DNA of 64,000 nucleotides from Enterobacteriaceae bacterium (GCA_031253755.1 JAIRVT010000032.1:21844-85843), one strand, 5' to 3'; shown: positions 1 through 13,186, numbered from the stretch's first letter. Program-made: numbers and translations. Notes: generated by a model not told the origin, from the sequence alone.

Positions 1-2773
<2,773 letters not shown>

Positions 2774-2827
2774 ACTAAGTTTCAGTATCATGCCCAATCA
2801 CTTATTTATCTGTGGAGTAGCACACAT

Positions 2828-3103
2828 ATGGCACGCGTAACTGTTCAAGACGCAGTAGAGAAAATTGGTAACCGTTTTGACCTGGTGTTGGTCGCTGCTC
2901 GCCGAGCACGCCAATTACAAGTACACAAAAAAGACGCTCTTGTTGCAATTGAAAACGATAAAACGACCGTTGTCGCTTTGCGTGAAATCGAGCAGGGCCT
3001 GATTAATAACAAAATTCTTGACGTTCGTGATCGTCAAGAAAAACAGGAGCAGGAAGCAGCAGAAATTAAAGCTGTTTCTGCAATTGCCGAAGGTCGTCGC
3101 TAA
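2828..3103 (+). CDS. rpoZ: RNA polymerase omega subunit
   Basis: Omega assists folding and assembly of the beta' subunit and forms part of a ppGpp-binding site on RNA polymerase. The 91-aa protein begins [20 protein letters not shown], essentially the canonical enterobacterial omega N-terminus, and ends in a charged tail. It lies 54 bp after gmk and 18 bp before spoT, consistent with one transcript. Confidence 0.97.
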   Translation: MARVTVQDAVEKIGNRFDLVLVAARRARQLQVHKKDALVAIENDKTTVVALREIEQGLINNKILDVRDRQEKQEQEAAEIKAVSAIAEGRR

Positions 3104-3121
3104 TTTTACGGTAGGTCTGCC

Positions 3122-5260
3122 TTGTACCTGTTTGAAAGCCTGAATCAGCTTGTTCTTACCTATTTGCCTGAAGATCAAATTGATCTATTAAAACAGGCTT
3201 ACGTCGTCGCACGGGATGCCCATGAAGGGCAAACCCGCACCAGTGGTGAGCCATATATTACTCACCCCGTTTCGGTTGCCTGTATTCTGGCTGAAATGCG
3301 TCTTGATCATGAAACACTCATGGCTGCACTTCTGCATGATGTTATTGAAGACACACCAGCAACCTTTCAGGATATCGAGCAATTATTTGGTACGGCGGTC
3401 GCAGGATTGGTGGAAGGTGTCTCCAAGCTGGATAAGCTGAACTTCCGCGATAAGAAAGAAGCACAGGCTGAAAACTTCCGCAAAATGATCATGGCGATGG
3501 TACAGGATATCCGGGTCATTTTGATCAAATTGGCAGATCGTACACACAATATGCGAACTCTTGGCTCTCTGCGCCCCGATAAACGGCGGCGCATAGCCAG
3601 AGAGACATTGGAAATCTACAGTCCGTTAGCACATCGGCTGGGGATTCATCACCTGAAAACTGAGCTGGAAGAACTTGGCTTTGAAGCCTTGCATCCTAAC
3701 CGTTATCGGGTGATTAAAGAGGTTGTTAAAGCTGCTCGCGGCAATCGTAAGGAAATGATCCAGAAAATTCTGTCAGAAATTGAAGGCAGATTAACGGATG
3801 CGGGTATTCAGTGCACCGTCAGTGGGCGGGAAAAACATCTCTATTCTATTTATCGCAAGATGCACCTGAAAGAACAGCGTTTTCATTCAATTATGGATAT
3901 TTACGCGTTCCGTGTCATCGTCAATAATCTCGATACTTGTTACCGTGTTCTTGGGCAGATGCACAGCCTGTATAAGCCTCGCCCCGGTAAAGTAAAAGAT
4001 TATATTGCTATTCCTAAAGCCAACGGCTATCAATCCCTGCATACCTCTCTTATCGGCCCACATGGTGTACCTGTTGAAGTGCAAATTCGTACCGAAGACA
4101 TGGATCAAATGGCGGAGATGGGCGTGGCCGCACATTGGGCTTATAAAGAGCAGGGAGAATCAGGCACAACGGCGCAAGTGCGTGCTCAGCGCTGGATGCA
4201 GAGCCTGTTGGAACTTCAGCAAAGTGCGGGGAGCTCTTTCGAGTTTATTGAGAGCGTAAAATCTGATCTGTTTCCTGATGAGATCTACGTTTTTACCCCT
4301 GAAGGGCGGATTGTCGAATTGCCGGCAGGCGCGACGCCTGTCGATTTCGCTTATGCTGTCCACACGGATATTGGTCACGCTTGTGTCGGTGCCCGTGTTG
4401 ATCGCCAGCCTTACCCGCTCTCTCAAACACTGAGCAGTGGGCAAACTGTCGAAATTATTACAGCTCCGAGCGCTCGTCCTAATGCCGCATGGCTGAACTT
4501 TGTCGTCAGTTCTAAAGCTCGCGCTAAAATCCGCCAGTTACTGAAAAATCTAAAACGAGATGATTCTGAGAATCTGGGGCGCCGGTTGCTCAATCATGCG
4601 CTTGGTAGTGGGCTTAAACTTGCTGATATCCCACAGGAAAATATCGATAAGGAACTGGCAAGAATGAAACTTGCCTCACTTGATGATTTGCTGGCAGAAA
4701 TCGGGCTAGGTAATGCGATGAGTGTTGTTGTTGCCCATAATTTGCTGGGGGCTACGGAGAAAATAGCCAATAGCAATATTGGTAATAATATCGCTAACAA
4801 CAACAGTAACAACAGCCGTAAGCTGCCTATCAAAGGTGCCGATGGTATTCTGATCACCTTTGCCAAATGTTGCCGTCCAATTCCGGGTGACCCGATTATT
4901 TCCCATATCAGTCCGGGGAAAGGCCTGGTAATCCATCATGAATCTTGCCGTAATATCCGTGGTTATCAGAAAGAGCCGGAAAAATTTATGCCTGTTGAGT
5001 GGGATAAAGATGTCAACAGTGATTTTATCGCTGAAATTAAAGTTGATATGTTTAACCATCAGGGAGCATTGGCTAACCTGACGGCAGCCATTAATGATGC
5101 AAACTCCAACATTCAAAGTATGAATACCGAGGAAAAAGATGGCCGTGTTTATTGTGCCTTCATCAGGCTGACAACCAAAGATCGTATCCAGTTGGCGAAT
5201 ATCATGCGTAAGATACGTGTGATGCCGGATGTTATGCGAGTCAGCCGTAACCGAAACTAG
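3122..5260 (+). CDS. spoT: Bifunctional (p)ppGpp synthetase II / hydrolase SpoT
   Basis: SpoT degrades and weakly makes (p)ppGpp. The start is TTG at 3122, as in E. coli, giving MYLFESLNQL. Domains in order: HD hydrolase with H72-D73 and E76-D77; RelA/SpoT synthetase (about 240-350); TGS domain (about 385-445); conserved Cys-Cys region (FAKCCRP, about 580); C-terminal ACT domain. The 712 aa exceed E. coli (702 aa) because the loop at about 545-568 is Asn-rich (NIGNNIANNNSNNS) where E. coli has a different short linker. This linker lies between the helical region and the Cys-Cys region, away from both active sites. Confidence 0.97.
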   Translation: MYLFESLNQLVLTYLPEDQIDLLKQAYVVARDAHEGQTRTSGEPYITHPVSVACILAEMRLDHETLMAALLHDVIEDTPATFQDIEQLFGTAVAGLVEGVSKLDKLNFRDKKEAQAENFRKMIMAMVQDIRVILIKLADRTHNMRTLGSLRPDKRRRIARETLEIYSPLAHRLGIHHLKTELEELGFEALHPNRYRVIKEVVKAARGNRKEMIQKILSEIEGRLTDAGIQCTVSGREKHLYSIYRKMHLKEQRFHSIMDIYAFRVIVNNLDTCYRVLGQMHSLYKPRPGKVKDYIAIPKANGYQSLHTSLIGPHGVPVEVQIRTEDMDQMAEMGVAAHWAYKEQGESGTTAQVRAQRWMQSLLELQQSAGSSFEFIESVKSDLFPDEIYVFTPEGRIVELPAGATPVDFAYAVHTDIGHACVGARVDRQPYPLSQTLSSGQTVEIITAPSARPNAAWLNFVVSSKARAKIRQLLKNLKRDDSENLGRRLLNHALGSGLKLADIPQENIDKELARMKLASLDDLLAEIGLGNAMSVVVAHNLLGATEKIANSNIGNNIANNNSNNSRKLPIKGADGILITFAKCCRPIPGDPIISHISPGKGLVIHHESCRNIRGYQKEPEKFMPVEWDKDVNSDFIAEIKVDMFNHQGALANLTAAINDANSNIQSMNTEEKDGRVYCAFIRLTTKDRIQLANIMRKIRVMPDVMRVSRNRN

Positions 5261-5265
5261 AGGTT

Positions 5266-5537
5266 ATGAATTCTAAACGTTATGTTAGTCTTTGTCAGAT
5301 GATGGCAATGCGTCAATCTGACCTGACGATTTGTTTAGAAGAAATGCACAAGCCCCATAAGGTTTCCGCAGTCATTCGTACTGCGGATTTCGTTGGTATT
5401 CACAAAGTCCGCGCTATCTGGCCTACCGAGCCGTTACAAACTCAACTATCCTCCATTGATAAGCAAGGCAAATTATCGCAAGTAAATCTTGGTGGGCAAC
5501 AACACAGGCAACGACTGCACCATTGACAGGGAAGTAA
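5266..5537 (+). pseudogene. trmH: trmH (tRNA Gm18 2'-O-methyltransferase) remnant, internal deletion plus frameshift
   Basis: The first ~50 codons match TrmH closely (RYVSLCQMMAMRQSDLTICL, then HKPHKVSAVIRTADFVGIHK). The frame then jumps to a piece like the TrmH C-terminus (IDKQGKL, compare E. coli VNQQGEI) and stops at 5526. In the -1 frame from about 5481 the usual ending reappears (SWWATTQA, compare DWWATMQA) and stops at TAA 5535-5537. Roughly 150 codons holding the SPOUT knot and SAM site are missing, so no methyltransferase can be made. Its position between spoT and recG is the normal trmH site. Loss of Gm18 in tRNA is the inferred consequence unless another copy exists. Confidence 0.9.
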
Positions 5538-5584
5538 CAAAATCCCGCTGACGGAGAGACAGAAAAGGAGAGACAGAGAGCAAA

Positions 5585-7681
5585 ATGAAAAGTAATAGCA
5601 TGAAAGGCCGATTACTTGATGCTACCCCATTGACCACACTGCATGGTGTGAGTGTCAATCAGGTGGCTAAACTTGCCCGGCTGGGGCTGGTTTATCTACA
5701 GGATTTGTTGCTACATCTGCCCCTCCGTTATGAGGATCAAACCCGGTTGTATACCATCAACGATGTGTTACCCGGTATTTATGCGACGGTCACGGGAAAA
5801 GTTTTGTGCACCAATGTGATTTTTGGCCGCCGGCGCATGATGACCTGCCAAATCAGTGATGGAACCGGCATATTAACTCTACGTTTTTTCAATTTCACCG
5901 CTGCCATGAAGAACAGTCTGGCTGAAGGAAAATATATCATTGCCTATGGTGAAATTCGTCGGGGCGCTCAGGGTGCGGAGATTATTCATCCTGAATACAA
6001 ATCCCAGCAACAGGCAGATCGCGTTAAGTTGCAGGACACTTTAACGCCTATTTATCCTACGACAGAAGGGGTGCGTCAAACGACTCTGCGTAAGTTGATC
6101 GAGCAGGCTCTGGAACTCCTTGATACTTGCGCAATTAATGAACTTCTGCCGGATGAATTCAGCCAGAAGATGTTCAGCCTGCCTGATGCTTTGCATACTT
6201 TGCATCGCCCGCCTCCCGATATTGTTTTGGCGGAGCTGGAGAATGGCAAACATCCGGCCCAACGTCGCTTGATTCTGGAAGAATTGTTGGCGCATCAGCT
6301 AAGCATGCTGGAAGTCAGAGCGGGTACGCAGCGTTTTTATGCTCAGCCACTTACTGCCGATAACTCATTGAAGCAACAATTGCTGGGTCAGCTTCCTTTT
6401 TCACCTACCGGTGCTCAGGCGCGTGTCGTTGGGGAAATAGAGCAGGATCTGGAAAAAAACATTCCCATGATGCGTCTGATACAAGGTGATGTCGGCTCCG
6501 GCAAAACGCTGGTGGCAGCACTGGCCGCAGTACGCGCTATTGTACACGGTAAACAGGTTGCTTTAATGGCACCGACAGAATTACTGGCTGAACAGCATGC
6601 CAATACATTCCGCCAATGGCTTGAACCACTCGGTATTCAGGTCGGATGGCTGGCGGGTAAACAAAAAGGTAAGGCGCGTCAGGCACAACAGGATGCGATT
6701 GCCAATGGTCAGGTCAGTATGGTTGTCGGTACTCATGCCATGTTTCAGGAGCAGGTAAAATTTGCCGGGCTGGCATTGGTGATTATTGATGAACAACACC
6801 GCTTTGGGGTTCATCAACGTCTGGCACTGTGGGAAAAAGGGCGTGAACAGGGCTTTCATCCTCATCAGTTGATCATGACCGCAACACCGATCCCGCGCAC
6901 GTTAGCAATGACCGCATACGCCGACTTGGATACGTCTGTTATTGATGAGCTTCCTCCGGGACGGACGCCTGTCACCACTGTCGCCATTCCTGATACCCGC
7001 CGCAATGAAATTATTCAACGAATCAAAAGTGCCTGTTTAGACGAGGGGCGTCAGGCATATTGGGTATGTACGCTGATTGAAGACTCTGATGTTTTGGAAG
7101 CTCAGGCAGCTCAGGTAACCAGTGAAGAACTGACGTTGGTTCTGCCTGAATTGAAAATCGGTCTGGTGCATGGGCGGATGAAACCCGCGGAAAAGCAAAC
7201 TGTTATGGATGCTTTTAAACGAGGTGAATTACAGTTATTGGTAGCCACTACGGTGATTGAAGTTGGAGTTGATGTCCCAAACGCCAGCTTGATGATTATT
7301 GATAATCCTGAACGTCTGGGGCTGGCTCAGTTACATCAGCTTCGTGGTCGCGTAGGGCGCGGGGCGGTAGCTTCTCACTGTGTTCTGCTCTATAAAACGC
7401 CGCTGACAAATACCGCGAAAATACGCCTGCAAGCCTTGCGGGACAGTAATGATGGTTTTGTTATTGCCCAAAAAGATTTGGAAATCCGCGGGCCGGGCGA
7501 ACTGCTTGGTACACGTCAGACCGGTAATGCCGAATTTAAGATTGCTGATTTATTGCGGGATCAGGCAATGCTTCCCGAAGTGCAACGCATTGCCCACTAT
7601 ATCCACCAGCATTATCCAGAACATGCCAAGGCTCTGATTGAGCGCTGGTTGCCGGATCGTTCGCAATACAGTCATGCTTAA
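5585..7681 (+). CDS. recG: ATP-dependent DNA helicase RecG
   Basis: RecG reverses stalled replication forks and processes branched DNA and R-loops. The 698-aa protein has the N-terminal wedge/OB domain, Walker A GDVGSGKT near residue 302, the DEQH box (IIDEQHRFG, about 400), the TATPIPRTLAMT motif, and the helicase C-terminal domain with QLRGRVGRG. The E. coli start (MKGRLLDA) corresponds to the second ATG at 5600; ATG 5585 adds five residues and follows a GGAGAGA-like Shine-Dalgarno, so either is possible. It is the last gene of the operon. Confidence 0.97.
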   Translation: MKSNSMKGRLLDATPLTTLHGVSVNQVAKLARLGLVYLQDLLLHLPLRYEDQTRLYTINDVLPGIYATVTGKVLCTNVIFGRRRMMTCQISDGTGILTLRFFNFTAAMKNSLAEGKYIIAYGEIRRGAQGAEIIHPEYKSQQQADRVKLQDTLTPIYPTTEGVRQTTLRKLIEQALELLDTCAINELLPDEFSQKMFSLPDALHTLHRPPPDIVLAELENGKHPAQRRLILEELLAHQLSMLEVRAGTQRFYAQPLTADNSLKQQLLGQLPFSPTGAQARVVGEIEQDLEKNIPMMRLIQGDVGSGKTLVAALAAVRAIVHGKQVALMAPTELLAEQHANTFRQWLEPLGIQVGWLAGKQKGKARQAQQDAIANGQVSMVVGTHAMFQEQVKFAGLALVIIDEQHRFGVHQRLALWEKGREQGFHPHQLIMTATPIPRTLAMTAYADLDTSVIDELPPGRTPVTTVAIPDTRRNEIIQRIKSACLDEGRQAYWVCTLIEDSDVLEAQAAQVTSEELTLVLPELKIGLVHGRMKPAEKQTVMDAFKRGELQLLVATTVIEVGVDVPNASLMIIDNPERLGLAQLHQLRGRVGRGAVASHCVLLYKTPLTNTAKIRLQALRDSNDGFVIAQKDLEIRGPGELLGTRQTGNAEFKIADLLRDQAMLPEVQRIAHYIHQHYPEHAKALIERWLPDRSQYSHA

Positions 7682-7718
7682 TCGGTAAACGACCACTCAC
7701 CACATCGATTCATCACAT

Positions 7719-7752
7719 AAAAAATGCCGCTGTCTATTTCAGCGGCATTTTT
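7719..7752. terminator. Bidirectional terminator between recG and gltS
   Basis: Inverted repeat AAATGCCGCTG / CAGCGGCATTT (7722-7732 and 7740-7750), flanked by A-run and T-run sequence. It lies between convergent genes and can serve both recG (+) and gltS (-). Confidence 0.85.
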
Positions 7753-7805
7753 AGTAAATCTATTTATTAAGTAATAAAACAGTAATTAACAAAAAGCGCG
7801 TAAAA

Positions 7806-9017
7806 TTAACCTGTTATCGACGGGAATATCGGCAGCAGCAGGTAGATTTTGATAACCGCAGAGTTAACGATATCAATAAAGAATGCCCCGACCATTGGGA
7901 CGAGCAAGAAAGCGACGTGTGATGGGCCAAAACGGTCGGTAATCGCCTGCATATTTGCAATTGCTGTTGGCGTAGCGCCCAGACCGAAACCACAATGGCC
8001 TGCCGACAAGATTGCCGCGTCATAATTTTTACCCATCACTCGGTAAGTGACGAAAACAGCATATAATGCCATCACTACGGTTTGTACCGCGAGAATGACC
8101 AGCATTGGCAGAGCCAGAGAAGCCAGTTGCCACAATTGCAGGCTCATCAATGCCATTGCCAGAAAAAGTGACAGACAGACGTTGCCCAGTACTGATACGG
8201 CTCGGTCAAATACCCGATAAAAACCTAGCATAGACAAGCCATTACTGAGTATCACGCCCGTAAACAGGACGCACACAAACGTTGGCAAAAAGAGTATGCT
8301 TTCCAGTACCTTCTCAAGATAACTCCCCACCAACAAGCAGATAGAGATTAAAGCGATGGTTTCAAGCATCACCAGTGGTGTGATCAAACGACCGGTATAA
8401 GGTTTTTCAAATGCAGTCGGGATTTCAGTATCTTCTGCTTCAAGACCCGGAGTTTTTATATTTCTCACCAACATACGGGCGATTGGGCCACCAATCAAAC
8501 CACCTAAGATTAAACCAAATGTCGCACATGCCATTGCGACTTCAGTGGCGTTTGCAAAACCATAACGTTCAGTGAACACCTTGCCCCATGCTGCGCCAGT
8601 TCCGTGCCCGCCTGATAATGTGATCGATCCTGCCAATAGCCCCATCAGTGGGTCCAGCCCAAGCATTTTCGCCAATGCAATGCCCACGGTGTCTTGTACA
8701 AACAGTAAGCCCACGACGACAAAAACAAACATCATCAGTGCCTTACCGCCCGCCCTCAGGCTGGAAAGATTAGCATTCAGGCCTATTGTGGCGAAGAATG
8801 CCAACATCAGCGGATCTTTGAGAGATAAATCGAAGCTGACTTCCCAACCCATGGATTGTTTAGCTACTAACAGAACAAGCGCAACCAGCAAGCCACCTGC
8901 AACGGGTTCAGGGATCGTATATTTCTCAAAAAATGAAATTGATTTTACGAGTTTTCTTCCCAATAGCAAAACCAGTGTAGCCGCAACTAGCGTGCCATAA
9001 ATATCCAGATGATACAT
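7806..9017 (-). CDS. gltS: Sodium/glutamate symporter GltS
   Basis: Imports glutamate with Na+ across the inner membrane. The 403-aa length is standard. Two GltS repeats are visible, each with a glycine-rich re-entrant segment (GSITLSGGHGTGAAW and AGHCGFGLGATPTAIANMQ), among about ten hydrophobic segments. It lies next to recG, as in E. coli. The xanthine permease gene xanP, which adjoins gltS in E. coli, is not present here. Confidence 0.96.
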   Translation of the reverse strand: MYHLDIYGTLVAATLVLLLGRKLVKSISFFEKYTIPEPVAGGLLVALVLLVAKQSMGWEVSFDLSLKDPLMLAFFATIGLNANLSSLRAGGKALMMFVFVVVGLLFVQDTVGIALAKMLGLDPLMGLLAGSITLSGGHGTGAAWGKVFTERYGFANATEVAMACATFGLILGGLIGGPIARMLVRNIKTPGLEAEDTEIPTAFEKPYTGRLITPLVMLETIALISICLLVGSYLEKVLESILFLPTFVCVLFTGVILSNGLSMLGFYRVFDRAVSVLGNVCLSLFLAMALMSLQLWQLASLALPMLVILAVQTVVMALYAVFVTYRVMGKNYDAAILSAGHCGFGLGATPTAIANMQAITDRFGPSHVAFLLVPMVGAFFIDIVNSAVIKIYLLLPIFPSITG

Positions 9018-9567
9018 CTAAGTACCCCATCTATTTGTTAATATTATGTAAATTCAAAGCGACGTTATCATCATCCTGTAAAAAACGCCAAAAGCAGGTA
9101 AGGCTGGATTAGAAAAAAAATTACTGATAAACACAAGTTAAAACATTTAAAAGTGTGACGAAATAGAGTTAAAAACGATAACCGAAATTTTTAGCAACCG
9201 GTTGCTTTTAATCCAGATCAATAACATGTGTATTTTTTATTAGAAATCTCCCATCACGGCGAGATCAATTCGCTAACATTTTGCATTTGCTGATAATGTT
9301 TTTACTATCATCTTCTTTTAAATATTATCCGATCTCACTATAACAGCAAGAAAACCAATCAGTTTTAATCTCCCGGTGTTGCATTACGGTTTCTTTTGAT
9401 AGGAAGTTGTTGCCCGTGCTTTTGTAGTAAGGATTTTGCGTACTCCTTCGCAATACCTTTCTGCAAATCATGAAACTAAGGCTTTTTCAGTTTCAACTAT
9501 TGAGTAACACATGCTTTTACGGCATAACAGGGCTTCTTTTTCGGTCAGAATTTAATGAGGTGAGATC
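9018..9567. other. gltS-yicH divergent intergenic region
   Basis: 550 bp without a supportable gene. It must carry promoters for gltS (leftward) and yicH (rightward); AGGTGAGA just before 9568 is a good yicH Shine-Dalgarno. No xanP remnant, RNA gene or strong repeat was recognised. Confidence 0.5.
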
Positions 9568-11391
9568 ATGAAATGGGTAGGGAGATGCCTTGCTATTCTA
9601 CTGCTAATGCTGATTCTGGTAATGATCGTTGCCTATACCGCAGTCCAGACACATTGGGGCGCCAAAAAAATAAGCCAATGGTTTAGTCAGCAAGGCCATT
9701 ATCAGGTCAGTATTGAAAGTATTGAGCATAGCTGGCTCCGGCCTATGGTTTTGATACTCAACAACGCAAGTATCAGTGACAAGCAAAGTGCGTTTTCACT
9801 CAATGCCAATACGGTGGATCTGGATTTTAAGTGGCAATCTCTGTCGGCATTCACGCATCTGCATAAACTGACACTACAGGATGGCAGGTTAACACTTTCC
9901 GGTCATCAATTTGCTCTGGCTTTGCAAGCCGATATTTTGCAACTGGATAAAATTGATGTTCAGTTAATTACGCCTCATATGAAAATTCAGGGGAAAAATA
10001 TTGTTGGCGGTATTACCCCGTGGAAACCTGATGCCCATGCGCTTTTAGGTTCAGGACAATACCAGTTCAGTGCCAGTTCCGTCAGTATAGATGGAATTCC
10101 GTTTGATAAGGTCGTTATGCAGGGCAGCTATCAGGATAACAACTTTGTTATCAATTCATTCGGCGCTGAGTTTCTACACGGTTCCATCTCCGGGAATGGG
10201 CAACAGTCAACAGATGGCGGTTGGAACTGGGATCATATCTTGATCAATGACATACGCTGGCAATCTCCCATGACGCTCGCTGCCTTGGCAGAAGAAGTCC
10301 GCCATCTTCCGGCCATTCATATTAAAGATTTCAATTTGACTAACGCTAAGCTACAAGGGAAAAATTGGTCTGCCGATTACCTTAATACCAGTATCAAAGG
10401 GCTGGGTTTGGTTAACGGTCAGTGGCAGGCAGAAGACGGATTACTCGATTTTAACGCCATGAATATGAGTTTCAACGAAGCGCAATTCAGCGATATATTG
10501 GGGCAATTCCGTTTTTCTGGTGATATTTTTACCATCGCCAATCTGACAACCCATTACCAGAAAGGGTTATTCAATATTAAAGCGCAATGGGATCGACGAA
10601 ATCGTCTGTTAACCCTGAATGATAGCTCAGTCACCGGTCTGGTATACGCCTTACCCACAGCATGGCGCAACACTATCAAAAGCCCTGCACCAGCATGGAT
10701 TTCGGCACTGAAAATCAATAATGCCAGTATCAACAATACACTTCTGATTGATACTCATCCTGATTTTCCCTTTCAGCTCACCACACTATCAGGCCATATC
10801 GATACCATGGATATCCTGAAAAATGGTCATTGGGGGTTATGGAATGGGCAGGCATCGTTACAGGCCGCCAGTGGTACATTCAATAAAATTGAGGTCACTC
10901 GTCCTTATCTGCAATTGCATGCGACGGACAGCAAGATTGTGATTGATAAAATGAACACGTTCACGGGTGATGGTTTACTGCAATTTAGTGGTTTTGTTGA
11001 ACAACTGACACCCCAAAAGCCTTTTCAGCTTGGCTTCAAGGGAATGAATGTGAGCCTGAATATTCTGCCACAATGGGGCTGGAAGCCACTTAATATCCAC
11101 GGAAATGGCAGTTTTTCACTGGATATCACCGGTTCTCTTTCCGCTGATAATATTAAAAATACCATCAGCGGCACATTAACAGCCGAAGAGCGCGTTGCTG
11201 GAGATAAATCACCTCAAAAAGAATCGCAGTCCATTGAGCACGGAATGATCTCGACAGACAGTTGCCCTTCCGGGCAATTTGAGGCTGAACGATCAACAAA
11301 AGACCGTACAGAGAGTTCAGCCACAGATAACTCAGCCACAGAAAAGTCTGTTAAAGATCAAGATAAAACCTGCACTTCCATCAGGCTATAG
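9568..11391 (+). CDS. yicH: AsmA-family inner-membrane protein YicH
   Basis: AsmA-like proteins are anchored in the inner membrane and extend into the periplasm; several are implicated in lipid transport to the outer membrane, while YicH itself is poorly characterised. One N-terminal membrane helix (residues 4-26) precedes a long beta-rich periplasmic region with typical AsmA composition. At 607 aa it is longer than the roughly 570-aa E. coli protein. The extra length is a polar Ser/Thr/Lys/Glu-rich tail after about residue 545, which contains a 15-bp tandem duplication (CAGCCACAG units at 11318-11332 and 11333-11347). Convergent with fabY; a repeat element separates them. Confidence 0.85.
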   Translation: MKWVGRCLAILLLMLILVMIVAYTAVQTHWGAKKISQWFSQQGHYQVSIESIEHSWLRPMVLILNNASISDKQSAFSLNANTVDLDFKWQSLSAFTHLHKLTLQDGRLTLSGHQFALALQADILQLDKIDVQLITPHMKIQGKNIVGGITPWKPDAHALLGSGQYQFSASSVSIDGIPFDKVVMQGSYQDNNFVINSFGAEFLHGSISGNGQQSTDGGWNWDHILINDIRWQSPMTLAALAEEVRHLPAIHIKDFNLTNAKLQGKNWSADYLNTSIKGLGLVNGQWQAEDGLLDFNAMNMSFNEAQFSDILGQFRFSGDIFTIANLTTHYQKGLFNIKAQWDRRNRLLTLNDSSVTGLVYALPTAWRNTIKSPAPAWISALKINNASINNTLLIDTHPDFPFQLTTLSGHIDTMDILKNGHWGLWNGQASLQAASGTFNKIEVTRPYLQLHATDSKIVIDKMNTFTGDGLLQFSGFVEQLTPQKPFQLGFKGMNVSLNILPQWGWKPLNIHGNGSFSLDITGSLSADNIKNTISGTLTAEERVAGDKSPQKESQSIEHGMISTDSCPSGQFEAERSTKDRTESSATDNSATEKSVKDQDKTCTSIRL

Positions 11392-11427
11392 TCAGGTATC
11401 AAAAATCAGGCTTCAGATCTCAGGTTA

Positions 11428-11643
11428 TATACCCTATGGATTTCGAACTGCATCGCGATGGCAAGTGAGTGGCAAATTCGTCGGGAACGAATTTGAACAG
11501 TAGTGAGCCGTAGGCTGACTTTCGGTGAGAGGCAGGAAGCCTCTCATAATCCTCTGAGCATAGATACCGTATGGTTATAAAAATGGCGGCTGGGGCGAGC
11601 GAGAGCAGCCAGCAAAGAGATACTTTGAAAGAAGACGGATATA
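11428..11643. repeat. TATACCC-ended intergenic repeat element, copy 1
   Basis: About 216 bp closely similar to 43797-44032: shared blocks include the left end, AAATTCGTCG, GCGAATTTGAACAG-type sequence, GGTGAGAGGCAG, AAGCCTCTCATAAT and GAGCATAGATA. The ends are imperfect inverted repeats (TATACCC...TTTCGAACTGCAT on the left; TATATCC...TTTCAAAGTAT read inward from the right). It has no coding capacity and fits tightly between the convergent yicH and fabY genes, consistent with a small non-autonomous (MITE-like) element. Confidence 0.75.
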
Positions 11644-11648
11644 GCAAA

Positions 11649-12608
11649 TCAATTTGTAGCAGGCTTTGTAGTTACGGGATTTGCCGTCACAGAACTTGTC
11701 GCGTGCTGTTCTGCCGGTAATACGATATAGGTGCCCGTGAACACACTTCCTACGCCCTGTTCATCGCCTACCTGTACTTCCAATTTGACTCGTGCTTTGT
11801 TGCCGCGCGCGAGACGGGCCAAATCACCACTCATGTTATTGAGGTCAGCAATGGCATTCGGGCGACCCGTAATCGGTTTATGGTAACGGATATTGGCATC
11901 AACCAGAATAATATCGCCTCCTAACTGACGTTCTTGCAATAACAGCCAAATTAATCCCCAGGCGGTTAATGTGGATTGGGAGAACAAACTACCGGCAAAA
12001 ATAGTTTGGTGAGGATTCTGGTTGCCAGCCTGCGGCATAGTGGTAATAAAGCGTTGCCCTGTGTACTGGGTAATCCGTACACCCATTTTTTCACTCAAGG
12101 GAATATGTTTGTACCATGCCTGCTGCAATTCTGCGCACCAGTCCGGGCGGTGCAGAATATCATCAAGGCTCATGATGGGCTTGATCATCAAATAGTGGTT
12201 AATGGGCGATGTCTTAGCGCCATTAATCAGGCCACGATTTTGAAATCCCAATTTATCAAAGAAATTAACGGCGTCTTCGCGCGCGCTGCATACAATCCGC
12301 TTCACGCCTTCCTGTCTGGCAACAGACTCCAGCGCCATCGCAATCAACGTGCCTAATCCTTTCTGCTGTTCATTAGGATCAACAGCCAGAAAACGGATAG
12401 CACCTTCACTGTCGGCATTGATATATAAACGCCCGACAGCAACCGGTTTACCTTTTTCGTCCACCACCATTTGATGATGGGCCATTGAGTCATAACCGTC
12501 CTTTTCTGAGCCGATAGGCTGGTGAAGGGGCTTACGCAGCATCTCCCAACGAAATTGGTAGTAAATTTCCAGCTCTTGTTCAGTTTGAGGTACTCTGAGG
12601 TGATACAT
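11649..12608 (-). CDS. fabY: GNAT / hotdog-fold bifunctional protein YiiD (FabY, MadA)
   Basis: Two domains are visible: an N-terminal GNAT acetyltransferase (residues about 1-150; acetyl-CoA motif [14 protein letters not shown]) and a C-terminal hotdog thioesterase-like domain (about 160-300, [18 protein letters not shown]). The family is E. coli YiiD, whose C-terminal domain has been reported as a malonyl-ACP decarboxylase that primes fatty acid synthesis. The last ~15 residues are a Thr/Ala/Val-rich tail. The gene lies 24 bp downstream of dtd on the same strand, as in E. coli apart from spacing. Confidence 0.9.
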   Translation of the reverse strand: MYHLRVPQTEQELEIYYQFRWEMLRKPLHQPIGSEKDGYDSMAHHQMVVDEKGKPVAVGRLYINADSEGAIRFLAVDPNEQQKGLGTLIAMALESVARQEGVKRIVCSAREDAVNFFDKLGFQNRGLINGAKTSPINHYLMIKPIMSLDDILHRPDWCAELQQAWYKHIPLSEKMGVRITQYTGQRFITTMPQAGNQNPHQTIFAGSLFSQSTLTAWGLIWLLLQERQLGGDIILVDANIRYHKPITGRPNAIADLNNMSGDLARLARGNKARVKLEVQVGDEQGVGSVFTGTYIVLPAEQHATSSVTANPVTTKPATN

Positions 12609-12632
12609 AGAAACGGCCTCTTCTTTTTTACA

Positions 12633-13070
12633 TCATACCTGCAACCAGAAAGTCACAGGCCCATCATTTGTCAGGCTGACTTTCATATCTGCCGCAAATT
12701 GCCCCGTTTCTGTTTTTACACCAGTTGCGTGGCACTGTTCAACAAAATAGCGATAAAGTTTATCTGCTTTTTGCGGTTCAGCTCCGCCAGAAAAACCCGG
12801 TCTTAAGCCTTTTTGGGTGTCGGCCGCCAGCGTAAATTGCGAAATAACCAGCAAACTTCCATTGGCTTGCTGCACATTCAGGTTCATTTTTCCCTGCTCA
12901 TCGCTGAAAACACGATATCCCATAACTTTTTCGCACAAACGTTGTGCTTTTTGTTGGTCATCGTCTTTTTCAACACCGAGAAAAACGAGTAATCCCTGTT
13001 CAATTTCACCCATATTTTGGTTATCAACAACCACTTTTGCCTGTGTTACGCGCTGAATTAGTGCAATCAT
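12633..13070 (-). CDS. dtd: D-aminoacyl-tRNA deacylase
   Basis: Dtd hydrolyses D-amino acids mischarged on tRNA. The 145-aa length is standard. It contains the SQFTLAAD active-site motif and the C-terminal NDGPVTFWL motif (Gly-cisPro), both nearly identical to E. coli. The rbn/yihY gene that precedes dtd in E. coli is missing between yihX and dtd. Confidence 0.96.
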   Translation of the reverse strand: MIALIQRVTQAKVVVDNQNMGEIEQGLLVFLGVEKDDDQQKAQRLCEKVMGYRVFSDEQGKMNLNVQQANGSLLVISQFTLAADTQKGLRPGFSGGAEPQKADKLYRYFVEQCHATGVKTETGQFAADMKVSLTNDGPVTFWLQV

Positions 13071-13186
13071 TTTGCTTATTTATGATCCATATAGGTAGGG
13101 TTTACAGGGGCAGAGTGTTTCTACCCCATTGAAAACGTATTGATAATTATCTGAACCGGCTACATAAAAACAGTTTTATGAAAGGA

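Noticed and set aside
11279..11503. A frameshifted continuation of yicH into the neighbouring repeat
   Set aside because: The out-of-frame peptide runs into the intergenic repeat and shows no AsmA-like sequence; the in-frame stop at 11391 is a better end.
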